From the NCBI RefSeq assembly GCF_001436755.1, contig NZ_AYZD01000015.1, forward strand, positions 62,001 to 126,000: a DNA stretch of 64,000 bases. The letters are read 5' to 3'. This DNA comes from Liquorilactobacillus aquaticus DSM 21051. Its GTDB lineage: Bacteria > Bacillota > Bacilli > Lactobacillales > Lactobacillaceae. How positions within the stretch are numbered: the first letter of the stretch is position 1; every line of letters starts with the position of its first letter. This document shows positions 41,077 through 50,370 of this stretch, piece by piece. The notes under the pieces are model-generated. The model saw only the letters and a program-made list of their open reading frames with translations. It was not told where the DNA came from and did no database searches. A program made the position numbers and the translations under genes.

Positions 41077-41105
41077 AGAATACTCTATTCAATTAAAAAA
41101 ATCAA
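41077..41105 (-). promoter_or_regulatory. Promoter of the mccA-mccB leader
   Basis: TTGATT (41100-41105) and TATTCT (41077-41082) on the minus strand, exactly 17 bases apart. Transcription should start near 41070, placing the AGGAGG of the leader peptide almost at the 5' end. Confidence 0.75.
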
Positions 41106-41130
41106 GCGATCTCTCCAAAAAAATCAGCTT
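41095..41130 (-). terminator. Probable rpoD terminator overlapping the leader promoter
   Basis: On the minus strand AAGCTGAT pairs with ATCGCTT (arms about 41123-41130 and 41104-41110, one bulged base), followed by GATTTTTTT. The T-tract coincides with the -35 region of the mccA leader promoter. Confidence 0.45.
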
Positions 41131-41145
41131 CTTCTTTCTCACAAC

Positions 41146-42273
41146 TTATTCTAAAAAGTCTTTAAGCTGTTTTGAACGTGATGGGTGCCGTAACTTCCGA
41201 AGAGCTTTTGCTTCAATTTGCCGAATTCGTTCACGGGTGACGCCAAAAACTTTCCCAACTTCTTCTAAGGTCCTTGTACGGCCATCGTCAAGCCCAAAGC
41301 GCAAACGCAAGACATTCTCTTCACGATCAGTTAAAGTGTCAAGTACACTTTCCAACTGTTCTTTGAGTAGCTCATAAGCTGCATGATCAGCCGGACTAGT
41401 CGCATCATGATCTTCAATGAAATCTCCCAGATGTGAATCATCCTCTTCACCTATTGGTGTTTCAAGCGAAACTGGTTCTTGTGCAATTTTTAGAATCTCA
41501 CGTACCTTATCTGTCGGCATATCCATCTCAGCACCGATTTCTTCAGGCATAGGTTCTCTACCCAAATCTTGTAACATTTGACGCTGAATTCTGATCAACT
41601 TATTGATTGTTTCCACCATATGCACAGGAATTCTGATTGTTCTCGCTTGATCAGCTATTGCACGCGTAATCGCTTGTCTAATCCACCAAGTTGCATAAGT
41701 CGAAAACTTAAATCCTTTACGATAATCAAATTTCTCAACTGCTTTCATTAATCCCATATTTCCCTCTTGGATTAAATCAAGAAATGACATTCCGCGTCCA
41801 ACATAACGTTTAGCAATCGAAACAACAAGACGCAAGTTGGCTTCAGCAAGTCTTTGTTTAGCTTCATCATCGCCTTCTTCAATTCTTAAAGCTAAAGCAA
41901 CTTCTTCATCGGCAGTTAATAAATTCACACGACCGATTTCCTTAAGATACATTCTAACCGGGTCATTAATCTTAACACCAGCAGGCGCCGAAACATCTCT
42001 GTCTTTAGTTGCTTTTTCTGCCTCGCTTGAAGCAGCCTTTAAACTATGTTCGCTAGGTTCGCCTTTTTCATCAACAACTGAAATGCCTGAATCCTCAACC
42101 TTTTGAATCATTGATTCCATCTGTTTCGCTTCTAAACCAAATGGTGTTACAAGTTTCTTTGTTAAATCATCGTAATTAATCTGTTTTTTCGCTTTATATT
42201 TTCTAATGAGTTCACGTAAAGCCTTAGTATATGCTACCTTATTCAATGCGTTGCTTTTTTTATTTTCTGCCAT
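41146..42273 (-). CDS. rpoD: RNA polymerase primary sigma factor
   Basis: Housekeeping sigma-70. Region 1.2 ([22 protein letters not shown]), region 2 ([37 protein letters not shown]), region 3, and region 4 helix-turn-helix ([29 protein letters not shown]) are all present. The 375-residue length lacks the large insert of E. coli sigma-70, as in other Gram-positives. It follows dnaG by 12 bases, the conserved macromolecular synthesis order. Confidence 0.97.
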   Translation of the reverse strand: MAENKKSNALNKVAYTKALRELIRKYKAKKQINYDDLTKKLVTPFGLEAKQMESMIQKVEDSGISVVDEKGEPSEHSLKAASSEAEKATKDRDVSAPAGVKINDPVRMYLKEIGRVNLLTADEEVALALRIEEGDDEAKQRLAEANLRLVVSIAKRYVGRGMSFLDLIQEGNMGLMKAVEKFDYRKGFKFSTYATWWIRQAITRAIADQARTIRIPVHMVETINKLIRIQRQMLQDLGREPMPEEIGAEMDMPTDKVREILKIAQEPVSLETPIGEEDDSHLGDFIEDHDATSPADHAAYELLKEQLESVLDTLTDREENVLRLRFGLDDGRTRTLEEVGKVFGVTRERIRQIEAKALRKLRHPSRSKQLKDFLE

Positions 42274-42285
42274 GGGAGGTCCTCC

Positions 42286-44142
42286 TTATAATGATGTCGA
42301 CTTTTCTACCTGTTGTTGGCGTAATAGACTGACTAACTTGACTGTCAAATCAGTCACTAAATCATTGTTATTCATCCTTTTAGCATCGGAAAGCTGTTTT
42401 CTAATGTCTTTTATTTTATTTTCCAATGGAGATTGATGCATAATCAAGTCAATACAATCATCGACCTCCTCTTCGCTTGTTTCTTTCGCATAAGCACCTA
42501 AAGCTAGCTCTATTAAAATTTGGCGTAAAGCTTCATCTTCTAGATAATCAAGGAAACGCGCTGTATCATATTCATCATATGCGTTAAAATAGCCTTCAGC
42601 GATCATATAAATCGTTTGGTACACATCATGCACAAAAGTAAAGCCGCTTATTTCTCTCAGTTTCAACCAAACACTATGGTCATGCAACAGACGATACAAT
42701 AACAAACGCTCCGCTTTTTCCACACGGTCGATATGTCTTTGATTATTTTTAGACTTAACGATACGGTCTTTTCGCAGTACTTCATTCGAATTATTTTTCT
42801 GTTTACTATTATTTTGCCCTAGTTTATTAACATATGTTTGCAATTGGGATTCAAGATTTATTTTCTCGATTCCAAAACGTTTAGCGAGCTGATTTAAATA
42901 TATATCTCTTTCAACTGGCGATTGGACTTTTGCCAACTGTTGCAAAATATCAGCCAAATAAGCTAATTGATCCGCTTCGTTTGCTAAGTTGCGCTCCTGT
43001 TCATAATAGCGCATATAAAAAGCAATGACAGTTTCATGTGAACTTTGTGCTAGCTGCTTAAATTTTTCTTCACCGTATTTTTTAACATACTCGTCTGGAT
43101 CCATTTTTTCGGGAATATGCAAAACTCCGAGTTTCATTTTAGTTAAGGGCTCTAAAAGAGTCAAAGCTCGTGCTGTCGCATGCTGCCCTGGATCATCACC
43201 ATCATAGCAGATATCCAGCCGGTCAGTTATTCGTTCAAGCAAGTAAATTTGTTCATTCGTTAAGCTTGTCCCCATTGAAGCAAGTCCATTTTCAACTCCC
43301 GCCCGATAAGCAGCTAAAACATCCATAAATCCTTCAAACAAGATAGCCGACTTGTACTGGCGAATTTTACTTTTCGCCTTGTCAAAATTAAAAAGCACCT
43401 TGCGTTTATTAAAAATTACTGTTTCTGGGCTGTTTAAATATTTGGGTTTCTTATCATCTTTAAGCAAAAGCCTTCCAGAAAAAGCGATTGTTTCACCACG
43501 AGGATCGCGGATTGGAAAAAGAACTCGATTTTGAAAGCGTTCTTTAAAAGAACCATCTTGCATCTCCACAAAAAGACCCGACTTACGCAAAAGTTGATGA
43601 TCCAATCCTTTTTCTTTAAAGAAGGCTTCTAATAGCTCTTTAGATGGTGCATACCCCAAATTAAATTCCTCAATCATGGCATCATCTAAACCACGTTTAT
43701 GCAAATAATCTAACGCTTGTTCCCCCATCGATGTATTCACTAGAATATGATTAAACAAGTGAGCAGCATCGTTATACATCTTTTTAAGTTTTGTAGTTTC
43801 AGATGATTCAGAAACATTATCACTTGATAAATTCTGTGTGATTTCTTTGTCCAACTGTACATTTCCTAATTCAGCGACACGCACAACAGCATCCGGAAAT
43901 GACATGTTTTCAACTTCCATAATGAATTTAAAAACATTGCCCCCACGATGACAGGAGAAACAGTGAAAAATCTGTTTTTCTTCTGTCACAGAAAACGATG
44001 GTGTTTTTTCTTCGTGAAAAGGACAAAGTCCAAAATAATTTTTCCCTGATTTTCTAAGTTGGACATACTGCCCAACTATATCAACAATATTGACACTAGA
44101 GCGTACAGTCTCGATAACTTCTTCTGGAATTCGCCGACTCAC
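42286..44142 (-). CDS. dnaG: DNA primase
   Basis: Makes RNA primers for replication. N-terminal CHC2 zinc finger (CPFHEEKTPSFSVTEEKQIFHCFSCH), the TOPRIM core with EGFMDVLAAYRAGVENGLASMGT and CYDGDDPGQHATARA, and a C-terminal DnaB-binding helical domain. It is 618 residues. The start is GTG at 44142 behind GGGGTG. It leads the dnaG-rpoD operon and has its own promoter and a structured 5' leader. Confidence 0.96.
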   Translation of the reverse strand: MSRRIPEEVIETVRSSVNIVDIVGQYVQLRKSGKNYFGLCPFHEEKTPSFSVTEEKQIFHCFSCHRGGNVFKFIMEVENMSFPDAVVRVAELGNVQLDKEITQNLSSDNVSESSETTKLKKMYNDAAHLFNHILVNTSMGEQALDYLHKRGLDDAMIEEFNLGYAPSKELLEAFFKEKGLDHQLLRKSGLFVEMQDGSFKERFQNRVLFPIRDPRGETIAFSGRLLLKDDKKPKYLNSPETVIFNKRKVLFNFDKAKSKIRQYKSAILFEGFMDVLAAYRAGVENGLASMGTSLTNEQIYLLERITDRLDICYDGDDPGQHATARALTLLEPLTKMKLGVLHIPEKMDPDEYVKKYGEEKFKQLAQSSHETVIAFYMRYYEQERNLANEADQLAYLADILQQLAKVQSPVERDIYLNQLAKRFGIEKINLESQLQTYVNKLGQNNSKQKNNSNEVLRKDRIVKSKNNQRHIDRVEKAERLLLYRLLHDHSVWLKLREISGFTFVHDVYQTIYMIAEGYFNAYDEYDTARFLDYLEDEALRQILIELALGAYAKETSEEEVDDCIDLIMHQSPLENKIKDIRKQLSDAKRMNNNDLVTDLTVKLVSLLRQQQVEKSTSL

Positions 44143-44181
44143 ACTATATCACCCCATTTGTCTAATAGTTGTTATGTTTAC

Positions 44182-44209
44182 AAAAGTCGCACGCTAACGT
44201 GCGACTTTT
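44182..44209 (-). promoter_or_regulatory. Strong hairpin in the dnaG 5' leader
   Basis: AAAAGTCGCACG (44182-44193) and CGTGCGACTTTT (44198-44209) are perfect 12-base arms around a four-base loop. On the minus strand only four T residues follow. It lies between the dnaG promoter and start, so it is either an attenuator or a transcript-stabilising 5' hairpin. Confidence 0.65.
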
Positions 44210-44231
44210 CAGAAAAATTACAATCATATTC

Positions 44232-44260
44232 ATAATACAATATCAGTTTTCAAAAAGCAA
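44232..44260 (-). promoter_or_regulatory. Promoter of dnaG-rpoD
   Basis: TTGCTT (44255-44260) and TATTAT (44232-44237) on the minus strand, 17 bases apart, downstream of the glyS terminator. Confidence 0.65.
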
Positions 44261-44331
44261 ATAATTAAATTGTGTCTTAAAATAAACCAACTATCACTGC
44301 AAGTTTATCACGGAATCCTTAATTTTCAATC

Positions 44332-44378
44332 AAAAAAGGCTTTGTCGCTAACTAGAATCCCCCTAGTGACAACAAGCC
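44332..44378 (-). terminator. Terminator after glyS
   Basis: On the minus strand an interrupted stem (GGCTT, TGTC and ACTAG on the 5' arm at 44363-44378, partners at 44338-44355) is followed by TTTTTT, 48 bases after the glyS stop. Confidence 0.8.
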
Positions 44379-44425
44379 CGAACCACTGTGCATATCTTTA
44401 GCGGTTTCAATCAAAGTTTTCAAAC

Positions 44426-46519
44426 TTACTTAACATTTAGCTTATCCAGTTTACCCAATCGCTGTGTTAATTTCGAAAGCTCTAAAAGCTGAGCTAAACG
44501 ATTAGCACGGACTTTTTCATCCTCAACCATAATCATCGTTTTTTCAAAATAGTTATCAATTAGCGGACGCAACGAACCCAGAGCAGCATATAACTGTTCA
44601 AGTGAATTAGTAGCAGCTCCACTAACTTTAATCTTTGAAACCGCCTCAAACAGATCCTTTTCTGCTTCGTTTTCAAATAATGACGTATCGATTTTTTGTG
44701 TTGCATCATTTGGGGCCTTTTTAGCTAAATGCAAGACACGCGTTAAAGCTTCGATGTTTTCCTTAAAATCATTATCATTTTGATGACTTTTCAGAATATT
44801 TGCTGCTTCACGCATTTCAACAAATGAATTGTTCGAAACTCCAGAAGCAGTTTCAATTACGTCAAAGCCGAATTTACTTTCACTGAGTAATTTCTTTACA
44901 CGTTCAACTATGAAGGCACCCATTTCATCATAGTTCTCTGTAGGTTTAATATTCTTATACAGTATCGGTTCGTTTTCATAGTTTTGCACTATTATTTTTT
45001 GCAGTGAATCAGCCGAAAAATTCCAATTTCGTGCAAGTGTAATTCGAACAATCCCTAAGGCCTGCCTTCTCAAGGCATACGGATCATTTGATCCTGTTGG
45101 TATCATCCCAGATGCAAAGAATGCTCCAATACTGTCAATCTTGTCAGCAATAGCTAGCAAAGCTCCGACTTTGGACTCTGGCAACACGCCATCTGAAGAA
45201 TTAGGCAGATAGTGCTCACGAATCGCAGTCGCAACCTCCGGAAGTTCTCCCATTAACAGAGCATATTTTTCGCCCATCACACCTTGAAGTTCAGAAAATT
45301 CACCGACCATGCCTGTAACTAAATCAAACTTATAAATCTGTGCGGCTCGATCCAATGCTTTTTCTTCAGATTTGCTCAATTTATTTTCTTTGTCCAGAGC
45401 TGCAGCTAAAAGCTTGCATAAAGAACGGACACGTTCCATTTTTTCGTACACTGTACCAATTTTGTCATGAAACATAACTTTTTTGAGTCGATTAGCATAG
45501 TCTTCAATCGTTTTTTGCTGATCCTCATGGTAGAAAAAGGCCGCATCTTCAAGTCTTGCCGTCAAAACTTTTTCATTTCCAGCCACAACATTTTCCAAAT
45601 GTTCATCATTACCATTGCGCACTGAAACAAAATTAGGTAGTAAATTATCTGACTGATCCAGAACATAGAAAAAGCGTTGATGATCTTTCATTGAAGTTAT
45701 CAAAACTTCATCTGGAATATCTAGATACTTCTCAGCAAAGCTTCCAGCAAATACAGTTGGGAATTCAACCAAATTGTTGACTTCTTCAAGTAAATCAGAA
45801 TCGACAACAATCTTCCAATTGTTTTGTGCTGCTAATTTTTCTATCTGCATTTTAATCATTTGCTTACGCTCAGCGGCATCCGCAATAACTTTTTGCGTGA
45901 CTAATGCTTGGGGATAGTCCTCTGCACTCTCCAATACCACTTCATTGCCCAAGAAACGATGTCCTTGCGTAACACGGTTTGTTTGAACATTTAAAACACT
46001 GAATGGAATCACTTGTTTATCTAAAAGTGCTACCAACCAACGGATAGGACGTACATACTTAAAATCATTATTTCCCCAACGCATCATAGTTGGAAAAATC
46101 ATTGAAGTAACTGCTTCTTTAATTCCTACCAAAACTTCTGCTGCCGTTTTGCCTACAATAAACTTTTTAACATATGCATACTCAGTACCCTTGAGTTCCT
46201 TGAAAAAGATATCATCTGGGGACATTCCTTGACCACGTGAAAATCCGATCGCAGCTTTAGACCAGTTCCCGTCCTTATCAAGCGCTATCTTCTTAGCTGG
46301 CCCTTTAGCTTCTTCTTCAATGTCATTTTGCTTGTCAGCCAACCCGGTAATTTTAACAGCTAATCTGCGTGGTGTTGAAAAAGTGTCTATCTTATTAAAA
46401 ACTAAACGCTGATCTTTCAAGAAAGTTTCAACACGCTCTTTTAATTGGCGAGCACTCGGAGTTACAACATGCGCAGGGATCTCTTCTAACCCTACTTCAA
46501 GTAAGAATGTATGGCTCAT
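44426..46519 (-). CDS. glyS: Glycyl-tRNA synthetase beta subunit
   Basis: Second subunit of the bacterial alpha2beta2 glycyl-tRNA synthetase, responsible mainly for tRNA binding. Begins MSHTFLLEVGLEEIPAHVV, with the HRFLG and SMKDHQRFFYV motifs, an HD-like middle region (KMERVRSLCKLLAAAL, DLVTGMVGEFSELQGVMGEKYA) and DPYALRRQALGIVRI. It has 697 residues, as usual. It follows glyQ after two bases and is co-regulated by the glycine T-box. Confidence 0.96.
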   Translation of the reverse strand: MSHTFLLEVGLEEIPAHVVTPSARQLKERVETFLKDQRLVFNKIDTFSTPRRLAVKITGLADKQNDIEEEAKGPAKKIALDKDGNWSKAAIGFSRGQGMSPDDIFFKELKGTEYAYVKKFIVGKTAAEVLVGIKEAVTSMIFPTMMRWGNNDFKYVRPIRWLVALLDKQVIPFSVLNVQTNRVTQGHRFLGNEVVLESAEDYPQALVTQKVIADAAERKQMIKMQIEKLAAQNNWKIVVDSDLLEEVNNLVEFPTVFAGSFAEKYLDIPDEVLITSMKDHQRFFYVLDQSDNLLPNFVSVRNGNDEHLENVVAGNEKVLTARLEDAAFFYHEDQQKTIEDYANRLKKVMFHDKIGTVYEKMERVRSLCKLLAAALDKENKLSKSEEKALDRAAQIYKFDLVTGMVGEFSELQGVMGEKYALLMGELPEVATAIREHYLPNSSDGVLPESKVGALLAIADKIDSIGAFFASGMIPTGSNDPYALRRQALGIVRITLARNWNFSADSLQKIIVQNYENEPILYKNIKPTENYDEMGAFIVERVKKLLSESKFGFDVIETASGVSNNSFVEMREAANILKSHQNDNDFKENIEALTRVLHLAKKAPNDATQKIDTSLFENEAEKDLFEAVSKIKVSGAATNSLEQLYAALGSLRPLIDNYFEKTMIMVEDEKVRANRLAQLLELSKLTQRLGKLDKLNVK

Positions 46520-46521
46520 AC

Positions 46522-47439
46522 CTATTTGTCCTCCTTTAATAACTTATTCCGCAATTTTTCATCTTTTAGTAAAGGGAAACCTAATTTCTTTCGTTCAGCT
46601 ACGAAAACCTTAGCAACAGACTTGGCCATATTACGAATCCTCGCTAAATAACCAGCTCTTTCGGTGACAGATACCGCACCACGCGCATCCAACAAATTAA
46701 ACGTATGGCTACATTTTAAAACATAGTCATAGGCTGGATGAACTAAACCATTTTTAATCTGTTTTTTTGCTTCTTGTTCATAAGTATCAAACAGATTAAA
46801 TAACATTTCCTGATTGCTTTCTTCAAACGAATATTTGGAATGTTCATACTCTGGTTCACCAAAAATATCACCATACTTGACTCCTGCTGCCCATTCTAAA
46901 TCAAAGACAGAATTAACATCTTGAATATACGATGATAAACGTTCCAGTCCATATGTAACTTCTGATGCGACAGGTTTGACTTCCAGGCCTCCAACCTGCT
47001 GGAAATATGTAAACTGTGTAATTTCCATTCCATCTAACCAGACTTCCCAGCCAACACCAGCACAACCCATAGATGGATTCTCCCAGTTATCTTCAACAAA
47101 CCTAATATCATGTTCATTAGGATCGATACCCAGCGCACGTAAGCTATCTAAATATAGATCTTGAATATTTGCTGGAGATGGTTTCATGATGACTTGAAAC
47201 TGGTGATGCTGATAAAGGCGGTTAGGATTTTCACCGTAACGCCCATCCGCTGGTCGTCTTGAAGGTTCTACGTAAGCTGCATTCCAAGGCTCAGGACCAA
47301 TTGCACGTAAAAAGGTATACGGACTCATTGTTCCGGCACCTTTTTCAGTATCATATGACTGCATCAACATACAGCCTTGTTTTGACCAAAAATGCTGCAG
47401 CGTTAAGATAATATCTTGCAAAGACAATTTTTCCGACAT
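46522..47439 (-). CDS. glyQ: Glycyl-tRNA synthetase alpha subunit
   Basis: Catalytic class II subunit that activates glycine. Conserved [27 protein letters not shown] at the N-terminus and [27 protein letters not shown] are visible. The ATG at 47439 follows AGGAGGAAAACA and gives the family start [11 protein letters not shown] (305 residues); an earlier in-frame start would lie inside the leader. Regulated by the T-box just upstream. Confidence 0.96.
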   Translation of the reverse strand: MSEKLSLQDIILTLQHFWSKQGCMLMQSYDTEKGAGTMSPYTFLRAIGPEPWNAAYVEPSRRPADGRYGENPNRLYQHHQFQVIMKPSPANIQDLYLDSLRALGIDPNEHDIRFVEDNWENPSMGCAGVGWEVWLDGMEITQFTYFQQVGGLEVKPVASEVTYGLERLSSYIQDVNSVFDLEWAAGVKYGDIFGEPEYEHSKYSFEESNQEMLFNLFDTYEQEAKKQIKNGLVHPAYDYVLKCSHTFNLLDARGAVSVTERAGYLARIRNMAKSVAKVFVAERKKLGFPLLKDEKLRNKLLKEDK

Positions 47440-47701
47440 TGTTTTCCTCCTCATAATTAGCGAATGAATCTTCACTTATGGAAACATAAAAAAACCTATG
47501 CGACCACAAATGAACAGTCACATAGGGACGATCTTTATCTAACCGCGGTTCCACCCTACTTCTAGTAATTATTAACTAGCTACTTAATTAAACTAGACTC
47601 CGAAAACGCCAATATATTCCATTTGTGCCTGCTCTCACCAATTATCCAGACTCGCTGCAACTGCAGAAATATACCCTTTTCCATCATTGCCTATCATATC
47701 A
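47440..47701 (-). promoter_or_regulatory. Glycine T-box riboswitch leader of glyQS
   Basis: The minus strand carries the T-box core AGGGTGGAACCGCGG (47543-47558), the Stem I element GGTGAGAG, and a likely specifier GGC (47608-47610, in ATTGGCG), which reads glycine. Uncharged tRNA-Gly would stabilise the antiterminator against the terminator at 47488-47526. Confidence 0.93.
47488..47526 (-). terminator. T-box terminator before glyQ
   Basis: CCTATGTGAC (47517-47526) with GTCGCATAGG (47495-47504) on the minus strand, one G-U pair, then TTTTTTT. It lies just after the T-box motif. Confidence 0.92.
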
Positions 47702-47706
47702 AATTA

Positions 47707-47735
47707 AGAATAAGCGAGATAACACTATTTGTCAA
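47707..47735 (-). promoter_or_regulatory. Promoter of the glyQS T-box leader
   Basis: TTGACA (47730-47735) and TATTCT (47707-47712), exactly 17 bases apart on the minus strand. The -35 abuts the recO stop codon region. Confidence 0.75.
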
Positions 47736-48518
47736 TTACCTATCATCATTTAAAACAATATGCGGCCATTTTTTTATATCATCAAGAAATTTTTTTGCTT
47801 TAATGTTGACTCCGACATCATTATTGTAAATTTGGTTTAAAGTTAACCGTAATTTGTCTTTTGTTTCCTCTTTGACATTTATTGACCCGAGCCTCATAAT
47901 ATCAACTTGCGAAAAAAAGCGAAGAAAATAAATTGTGCGACGATCCAGTCGAAGCCGGTTTGGATCTAAATGCCAATGCTTTTGGCACAAAAGGCCCCCA
48001 TAGCTTTCTGAAAAATCACAGATTCCAGTATTATCATGACAAATGACACAATTCCTCAAATTAGGCTTAACTCCAAATCTCCCTAATAACTGAATTTCAA
48101 CAATATTTGTCACAATTGCAGCATCCAGACCATTGTTGATCAATGAAATTGCCTTTTCAATCTTGATATACCACTCATTTAAGGGGTGATTATCATTAAA
48201 GGCCGCCTCTGCAAGCCCCAAGATATACGCAACGTAGGCGTTCAAAATAATGTCTTGGCAGATGGCCTGATACTGGCTGGCTTCCTTAACTGCACTGATG
48301 AATGACAACCCCTCATCATTGATCGTTCCAATGTAAGTTGCTTTCGTAAATGGAAGAATAGCAGCACTTAAACGAAAACCTTTTTTACGAGCACCACGCA
48401 CGAAAAACATCTTAAATCCAAAACGATCAGTCAAAATTTTAACCAGCATATCACGTTCACGATAGTCCTTACGATATACAACGATTCCCGAAAACTCAGC
48501 CATTTTCGTTGTTCCCAA
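47736..48518 (-). CDS. recO: DNA repair protein RecO
   Basis: Recombination mediator that loads RecA with RecF and RecR. N-terminal OB fold (FSGIVVYRKDYRERDMLVKILTDRFG) and a helical domain with the four-cysteine zinc site (CVICHDNTGICDFSESYGGLLC). The start is uncertain: I prefer the TTG at 48518, eight bases after AGGAG, giving 260 residues. The ATG at 48503 is also possible. It follows era, the usual arrangement. Confidence 0.9.
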   Translation of the reverse strand: MGTTKMAEFSGIVVYRKDYRERDMLVKILTDRFGFKMFFVRGARKKGFRLSAAILPFTKATYIGTINDEGLSFISAVKEASQYQAICQDIILNAYVAYILGLAEAAFNDNHPLNEWYIKIEKAISLINNGLDAAIVTNIVEIQLLGRFGVKPNLRNCVICHDNTGICDFSESYGGLLCQKHWHLDPNRLRLDRRTIYFLRFFSQVDIMRLGSINVKEETKDKLRLTLNQIYNNDVGVNIKAKKFLDDIKKWPHIVLNDDR

Positions 48519-48595
48519 AACTATCACTCCTTTGCTGGTTTCTTTTCGCAATCAAAAAAATCAGCGTTGTAGCCTTGCTTTTGCGTCAGCTTATT

Positions 48596-49498
48596 TTAAT
48601 AATCATCTTGTCTGTAACCTAAAGCTTTTAAATCAGTTTGTTTATCTCGCCAATTGTTTTGAACTTTTACCCATAACTCTAAATAAACTTTATCACCCAA
48701 GAGCAATTCAATATCTTTGCGTGCCTTTGTTCCAATCGTCTTCAGCATTTTCCCGCCTTTTCCAATCAAAATCCCCTTTTGAGAGGACCGCTCAACAATG
48801 ATTGTCGCTTGAACAAGAATCTTTTCTTCATCTTCTCTTTTGACACGTTCAACAATTACAGCTACCGAATGTGGAACCTCTTCTCGTGTCAGCTCTAGGA
48901 CCTTTTCACGGATTAATTCACCTGCAATAAAACGTTCTGGATGATCCGTAACTTGATCTTCTGGATAAAATTGAGGTCCTTCAGGCAAAATAGTGCTGAT
49001 TGCTGCTATTAATTCTTCACAGTTGTTTCCCTGGAGTGCAGAAATCGGATAAACTTCCTGAAAATCCAATTCCTTACGATAATCATCCACAATTTCTAGA
49101 AGCTGATCTGGATGTATCTGATCAATCTTATTTATCACTAAAAAGATAGGCTTCTTGACTTCTTTTAAGCGTTTAATAATAAAATCGTCTCCGCGTCCCC
49201 GCTTTTGTGTAGCATTAACCATAAATAAAACAGCATCCACTTCATTCAAAGTTGATAATGCTGCTTTAACCATAAAATCCCCAAGCCTACTATGCGGTTT
49301 ATGGATTCCAGGTGTATCAATAAATACAATCTGTGTTGTCTCAGTTGTATATATTCCCTGAATCTTGTTACGTGTTGTTTGTGCTTTGTCACTCATAATG
49401 GCAACTTTTTGTCCAACCGCACGATTTAAAAAAGTTGATTTGCCTACGTTAGGACGTCCAATAATAGCAACAAAACCTGAATGTTTTTTTATCTCCAT
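48596..49498 (-). CDS. era: GTPase Era
   Basis: Essential GTPase in 16S rRNA maturation. The G domain has [25 protein letters not shown] and NKID; the C-terminal KH domain has [22 protein letters not shown]. Length 300 is standard. It is in the phoH-ybeY-dgkA-era-recO cluster with 16-base spacing from dgkA. Confidence 0.97.
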   Translation of the reverse strand: MEIKKHSGFVAIIGRPNVGKSTFLNRAVGQKVAIMSDKAQTTRNKIQGIYTTETTQIVFIDTPGIHKPHSRLGDFMVKAALSTLNEVDAVLFMVNATQKRGRGDDFIIKRLKEVKKPIFLVINKIDQIHPDQLLEIVDDYRKELDFQEVYPISALQGNNCEELIAAISTILPEGPQFYPEDQVTDHPERFIAGELIREKVLELTREEVPHSVAVIVERVKREDEEKILVQATIIVERSSQKGILIGKGGKMLKTIGTKARKDIELLLGDKVYLELWVKVQNNWRDKQTDLKALGYRQDDY

Positions 49499-49514
49499 TT
49501 TCTACCCTCTTAAT

Positions 49515-49907
49515 CTAAAATAAATTACACAATTTCGGAACAAAAATAATAAGCGCGACAATAAGCGCAAAAAGCGCTGACAGCAAGACTGCGCCTGCGG
49601 CCATGTCTTTCGCTTTTTTTGCGAGTAGATTATATTGGTAATCGGTTACCAAGTCAACAATATTCTCCGCAACTGTATTCCAAATCTCATTGATGATCAC
49701 AAATGAAATACTTAAACACAGCCATAACCACTCACCTGCAGTTAATTTTAAAAACCACCCTAGTATAAGAGCTGCAGCAGCTGCGAGAAAATGAAAGCGC
49801 AAATTGCGCTCTTCACCCATCATTGTTTTCAGCCCCTGACAAGCATGATAAAATGATTGCTTAAATTTAGTATGTTTCCATCTCTTTTTTTTATTTTTTA
49901 AGTCCAT
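49515..49907 (-). CDS. dgkA: Diacylglycerol/undecaprenol kinase family protein
   Basis: Small integral membrane kinase; in Gram-positives this family phosphorylates undecaprenol to recycle the cell-wall lipid carrier. Three hydrophobic segments follow a basic head (MDLKNKKKRWKHTKFKQSFYHA). The family EERNLRFHF and INEIWNTVAENIVDLVTDY motifs are present, though the usual NTAIE reads NTVAE. The open frame extends to 49997, but that part lies inside ybeY; the ATG at 49907 gives 130 residues and overlaps the ybeY end by 17 bases. Confidence 0.9.
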   Translation of the reverse strand: MDLKNKKKRWKHTKFKQSFYHACQGLKTMMGEERNLRFHFLAAAAALILGWFLKLTAGEWLWLCLSISFVIINEIWNTVAENIVDLVTDYQYNLLAKKAKDMAAGAVLLSALFALIVALIIFVPKLCNLF

Positions 49908-50370
49908 AAGCATCCAAAATCTCACGTTGTAAATTAAACATAACCGTCTCATCTTCATGGCGCATATGATCATATCCGTTAAGATGCAAAAAACCATGAA
50001 CTGTCAAAAAGCCAAGTTCTCTTTCTTCTGAATGTCCAAGATACGCCGCCTGTTCTTTCACCTTCTCAATTGACACCATAATATCTCCAATATTTTTTGG
50101 TTCCACAAAGTCACTATCTTCCGGCATGATAATTGGAACATCGTCATCACTCTGTTCTTCGATTGCAAAACTAATAACATCAGTGGCCTTGTCAACGCCG
50201 CGATATTTCTTATTGATTGCGTGTATTTTTTCATTATCCATTAGTGTTACCGACATCTCAGTATTTTCTGGCAAGTCAATATAATTTCCAGCGAAATTCA
50301 ACAAGTTTGTTATTAACTCGATCCATTCTTGACTTACCTGTTTAGTTTCATCATAGATTTCTAAATCCAC
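49891..50370 (-). CDS. ybeY: Endoribonuclease YbeY
   Basis: Metal-dependent RNase for 16S rRNA 3' maturation and quality control. The zinc motif VHGFLHLNGYDH carries the three histidines. The TDVISFA segment is typical. The GTG start shares one base with the phoH stop (TAGTG), so translation is coupled. 159 residues. Confidence 0.95.
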   Translation of the reverse strand: MDLEIYDETKQVSQEWIELITNLLNFAGNYIDLPENTEMSVTLMDNEKIHAINKKYRGVDKATDVISFAIEEQSDDDVPIIMPEDSDFVEPKNIGDIMVSIEKVKEQAAYLGHSEERELGFLTVHGFLHLNGYDHMRHEDETVMFNLQREILDAYGLKK

